Origin: an uncultured Methanobrevibacter sp.
GTDB lineage: Archaea; Methanobacteriota; Methanobacteria; Methanobacteriales; Methanobacteriaceae
Direction: 5' to 3'
NCBI GenBank assembly: GCA_904501935.1
Contig: CAJGDA010000088.1
Location: 1-6,479 of the forward strand
Length of the DNA stretch: 6,479 nt
In this document: piece by piece, positions 4,300 to 6,479 of the stretch
How positions within the stretch are numbered: position 1 is the stretch's first letter
Layout: the number at the start of each line of letters is the position of its first letter
Program-made: the position numbers and the translations under genes
Notes under the pieces: model-generated
Databases searched by the model: none
Seen by the model: the letters and a program-made list of their open reading frames with translations, nothing else
What the model was told of the DNA's origin: nothing

Positions 4300-5368
4300 C
4301 ATCTTCATCTTCAAGCACATGATCCGGACCTACTTTTTGACCTGGGAATTTGACGGATGTTCCCCAAATCTTAGCATGGCGGAAGTTTTTCACGAATTCC
4401 CTATGCAGTTTTCCGCATACGTCAATTACAGTAGCCCCCTTTTTGATAACTAAAGGGTCTTCCATATCCGCTTTTTTGCCCTGTGGCTTTAAGTAAATCC
4501 TAATCAAATCCAAATTATCGAATATCATATCTTTTAACTCTTCAATATTGGTTTTTTTGTCTGCAGAAATTGGAATGAACTCTGGAATGTACTTCTTAAG
4601 CTCTTCGACATACGCCTCATCTACGAGGTCCACCTTATTGAGAAGAATCAACATCGGAACATAAGCCTTGTTTCTGTCCAGAACATCAATGAACTGGTCA
4701 ATTGTTACATCATCACGGAAAAGCACATCTGCATTGTGCATACCATACTCATTGATTATAGACCTGATTGTCTTTTCATCCAAATGAGTGAGCGGGCATG
4801 TTGAAGAAACCTTAACACCACCAAGCTTTTTCCTTTTAACAGTAACGTCAGGCGGTTTTTCATTAGGCCTGATACCAATATTTCTAAGTTCGTTTAAGAT
4901 AACATCGATATGTTGCGGATTAAAAGTATCCAATACAACTAAGATTAAATCAGCAGTTCTAGCTACAGATAAGATTTCTTTACCTCTTCCTTTACCGCTA
5001 CTTGCTCCAGTAATGATTCCAGGAATGTCAAAAACTTGAATTTTTGCATTTTTGTGTTCCATAACACCCGGAACAATATCCAATGTTGTGAATTGATAAG
5101 CTCCAACCTTACTTTCAGCATTTGTTATTTCATTCAAGAGAGTAGATTTACCAACAGAAGGAAATCCCACCAGCACAACAGTTGCATCACCGGTTTTCTT
5201 GACATGAAAACCTTGGCCCTTATGACCGCTGCTGCTTCTTTGCAGAGATTCCTCTTTTAATTTGGACAGTTTAGCCTTAAGCTTACCAATATGGTGAGAA
5301 GTAGCTTTATTATATGGTGTCTTTTGTATTTCTTCTTCAATATCTTTTATTTTCTCTTCAATCCCCAT
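4274..5368 (-). CDS. DRG-family GTP-binding protein (OBG-type G domain and TGS)
   Basis: This GTPase has 364 residues from the ATG at 5368. The N-terminal helical segment IEEKIKDIEEEIQKTPYNKAT and HIGKLKAKLSKLKE is typical of DRG proteins. The G domain follows: G1 GFPSVGKST (68-76), the switch YQFTTLDIVPG, G3 DIPG (114-117), G4 NKVD (244-247) and G5 ISAD (267-270). The C-terminal TGS domain (from about 288) ends with FVKNFRHAKIWGTSVKFPGQ and EDEDVLRI. DRG GTPases associate with translating ribosomes in eukaryotes; the archaeal ones are highly conserved, about 365 aa. A TTG lies one codon upstream (5371), but GGTGAT (5377-5372) is better spaced for the ATG. The gene starts just after the aglB hairpin, so its promoter must lie in or before it. 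The family call is secure. Confidence 0.96.
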   Translation of the reverse strand: MGIEEKIKDIEEEIQKTPYNKATSHHIGKLKAKLSKLKEESLQRSSSGHKGQGFHVKKTGDATVVLVGFPSVGKSTLLNEITNAESKVGAYQFTTLDIVPGVMEHKNAKIQVFDIPGIITGASSGKGRGKEILSVARTADLILVVLDTFNPQHIDVILNELRNIGIRPNEKPPDVTVKRKKLGGVKVSSTCPLTHLDEKTIRSIINEYGMHNADVLFRDDVTIDQFIDVLDRNKAYVPMLILLNKVDLVDEAYVEELKKYIPEFIPISADKKTNIEELKDMIFDNLDLIRIYLKPQGKKADMEDPLVIKKGATVIDVCGKLHREFVKNFRHAKIWGTSVKFPGQKVGPDHVLEDEDVLRIILKK

Positions 5369-5387
5369 CAAATCACCATATTAAAAT

Positions 5388-5420
5388 AAAAAAAAAGAAA
5401 GATTAGGAAAATCCTAATCT
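5388..5420 (-). terminator. Intrinsic-type terminator downstream of aglB
   Basis: On the minus strand AGATTAGGA and TCCTAATCT (5420-5412 and 5408-5400) form a perfect 9-bp stem closing a 3-nt TTT loop. TTCTTTTTTTTTA follows immediately. This has the shape of a bacterial-style intrinsic terminator and sits 10 nt after the aglB stop codon. In archaea the T-run alone can terminate, so the hairpin is notable. Confidence 0.75.
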
Positions 5421-5429
5421 ACAATCTGA

Positions 5430-6479
5430 CTAAGAGCCAGCTGCCTTATCAAAGTTTACTTTATACAACAATACTCCAGTATCGGAATGGACTTGCTCAA
5501 ATATGTCTTGACCAGCTCCACCGTATAGATATAACCTAGTGAACATTGAATTAACAAGTTCATTACTCATTAAAATAGGTGTATAACTATTATTATTACC
5601 CATAAGGAGCATAGTGTAGTTTGCATTCTTTACACCGCTGACAGACTCATTTTTCGTAATGTAATTATTCTCAACTACGATAATGTGTGAAATGTTCAAC
5701 GGATTGTATGGAGTATCATTGACCATAATCTGTTTTCCGTTTTCTGTATATACTGCCTCAGTGTGAGCGGTTGTAGTGTTATTGCCGTGACCTCTTTCAA
5801 TGACTGCATTGACTGTCATTCCGTTACTTTTAAGGAGTGACATTTTGCCAGTTTGACCAGGCTTAACTTCTACTGAACTTGTTGGGATATGATAATTATA
5901 GTTTTTAGAGCTTTGGTTTTCAAAGTCCCATGCACCGAAGTAAGTCCACCAGCCTGCTTTCTGAAGCATATCCGCAGATGCGACAAATATTACTGGACGT
6001 GGATTTTTAGGGTGAGTATAATTAATCAATTCTTTTGCCTGATTACCGGATAAGTGATATTTGCTTTGCAATGTCTTTTCAGCATCAGCAGATGATTTCG
6101 GCAAGATATCAATAAGGATATCAGTTGATTTACCAGTATCGTTAGTAATGTTTACCAAATATTCTACCGCCTGATCACCGGTTGTATCAAGCATCCTGAA
6201 AATTCCAGCAGACAATTTTAGATTATCCGTAGTCATTGCTTGACCTAGCCAGAAAGCACGTTCACCGGATTGTGAACCCCCGTCGAATGTTACTTGCCTG
6301 TCTGCAGCTATTTCAAAGAGATAACCGAAGTCCCACCAGGATGTAATTACAGTATTTTCAGGTTGGGTTTCCTTAACCCATTCCATTGAATTCCACATCG
6401 GATCGCTTGTACCTGGAACAACACCTTCGGAAGTCTGATAAGCTCCGCAAACACATGGAGTTATTAATGCAAGGATTAC
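5430..6479 (-). CDS. aglB: Oligosaccharyltransferase STT3/AglB, C-terminal part
   Basis: The frame is open to the right edge, giving the last 349 residues of a membrane protein; the multi-spanning N-terminal part lies outside the window. The first visible residues, VILALITPCVCGAYQ, look like the end of a transmembrane helix. The external domain then contains DPMWNSMEWVKE and the catalytic-domain signature TSWWDFGYLF (WWDFGY encoded at 6338-6321), the WWDYG-type motif that recognises the Asn-X-Ser/Thr sequon. SADMLQKAGWWTYFGAWDF further on probably contributes the DK/MI-type helix. STT3 transfers a lipid-linked glycan to asparagine in secreted and S-layer proteins. An internal ATG at 6398 is not the true start because coding sequence continues upstream as SEGVVPGTSDP. 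It ends with LLYKVNFDKAAGS just before a strong terminator. Confidence 0.95.
   Translation of the reverse strand, partial: VILALITPCVCGAYQTSEGVVPGTSDPMWNSMEWVKETQPENTVITSWWDFGYLFEIAADRQVTFDGGSQSGERAFWLGQAMTTDNLKLSAGIFRMLDTTGDQAVEYLVNITNDTGKSTDILIDILPKSSADAEKTLQSKYHLSGNQAKELINYTHPKNPRPVIFVASADMLQKAGWWTYFGAWDFENQSSKNYNYHIPTSSVEVKPGQTGKMSLLKSNGMTVNAVIERGHGNNTTTAHTEAVYTENGKQIMVNDTPYNPLNISHIIVVENNYITKNESVSGVKNANYTMLLMGNNNSYTPILMSNELVNSMFTRLYLYGGAGQDIFEQVHSDTGVLLYKVNFDKAAGS

Noticed and set aside
4788..5260. Two plus-strand frames of 83 and 74 codons
   Set aside because: Both are antisense to the G domain of the DRG GTPase and show no family signature.
5369..5371. TTG start for the DRG GTPase, one codon before the ATG
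   Set aside because: The ATG at 5368 is a stronger codon and better spaced from GGTGAT; the TTG would be only 0-2 nt from it.
5430..6398. Complete 322-aa gene beginning at the ATG at 6398
   Set aside because: The same frame continues upstream to the window edge with STT3-like sequence (SEGVVPGTSDP), so the ATG is an internal methionine of a partial gene.
1..6479. CRISPR array, insertion sequence or prophage
   Set aside because: No regularly spaced direct repeats, terminal inverted repeats around a transposase, or phage-type genes were found.

Overview
All genes in this window lie on the minus strand. The base composition is AT-rich, and the gene content is archaeal: RNase P subunit Rnp4/Rpp21, ribosomal proteins S19e, L39e and L31e, PDCD5, an Fap7-type adenylate kinase, a DRG-type GTPase and an STT3/AglB oligosaccharyltransferase. 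Methanobacteriales, most likely Methanobrevibacter or a close relative, fits best. The lineage is inferred from protein character and composition, not from a search.

Reading in the direction of transcription (from high to low coordinates): (1) 6479-5430 is the 3' part of an aglB/STT3 gene for protein N-glycosylation. It ends at a perfect 9-bp hairpin followed by a T-run (5388-5420). (2) 5368-4274 is a DRG-family GTPase and 4250-3714 an Fap7/AK6-type adenylate kinase, only 23 bp apart. Both families are linked to ribosome function or assembly. Each gene ends in its own inverted repeat. (3) 3713-2629 is an accessory-looking, very AT-rich interval. It holds a tandem ribbon-helix-helix (RHH) protein whose N-terminal half is open and RHH-like but has no canonical start codon, an unrecognised ORF (2763-3020, open further upstream), and several inverted repeats that could be operators. 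(4) 2628-1 is a compact translation cluster: rnp4, a YhbY/CRM RNA-binding protein, rps19e (with an unusual acidic helical C-terminal extension), PDCD5, a PP-loop ATPase resembling COG2117, rpl39e and the start of rpl31e. Short gaps, overlaps (32 nt between rnp4 and yhbY, 1 nt between PDCD5 and the PP-loop gene) and good Shine-Dalgarno sites argue for one or two polycistronic transcripts.

Most of the window is ordinary conserved archaeal informational DNA. No CRISPR array, tRNA, rRNA, transposase or integrase is visible. The parts most worth a second look are the double-RHH gene with its missing start and palindromic promoter region, the C-terminal extension on S19e, and the hairpin/T-run elements at the ends of aglB, drg and fap7.
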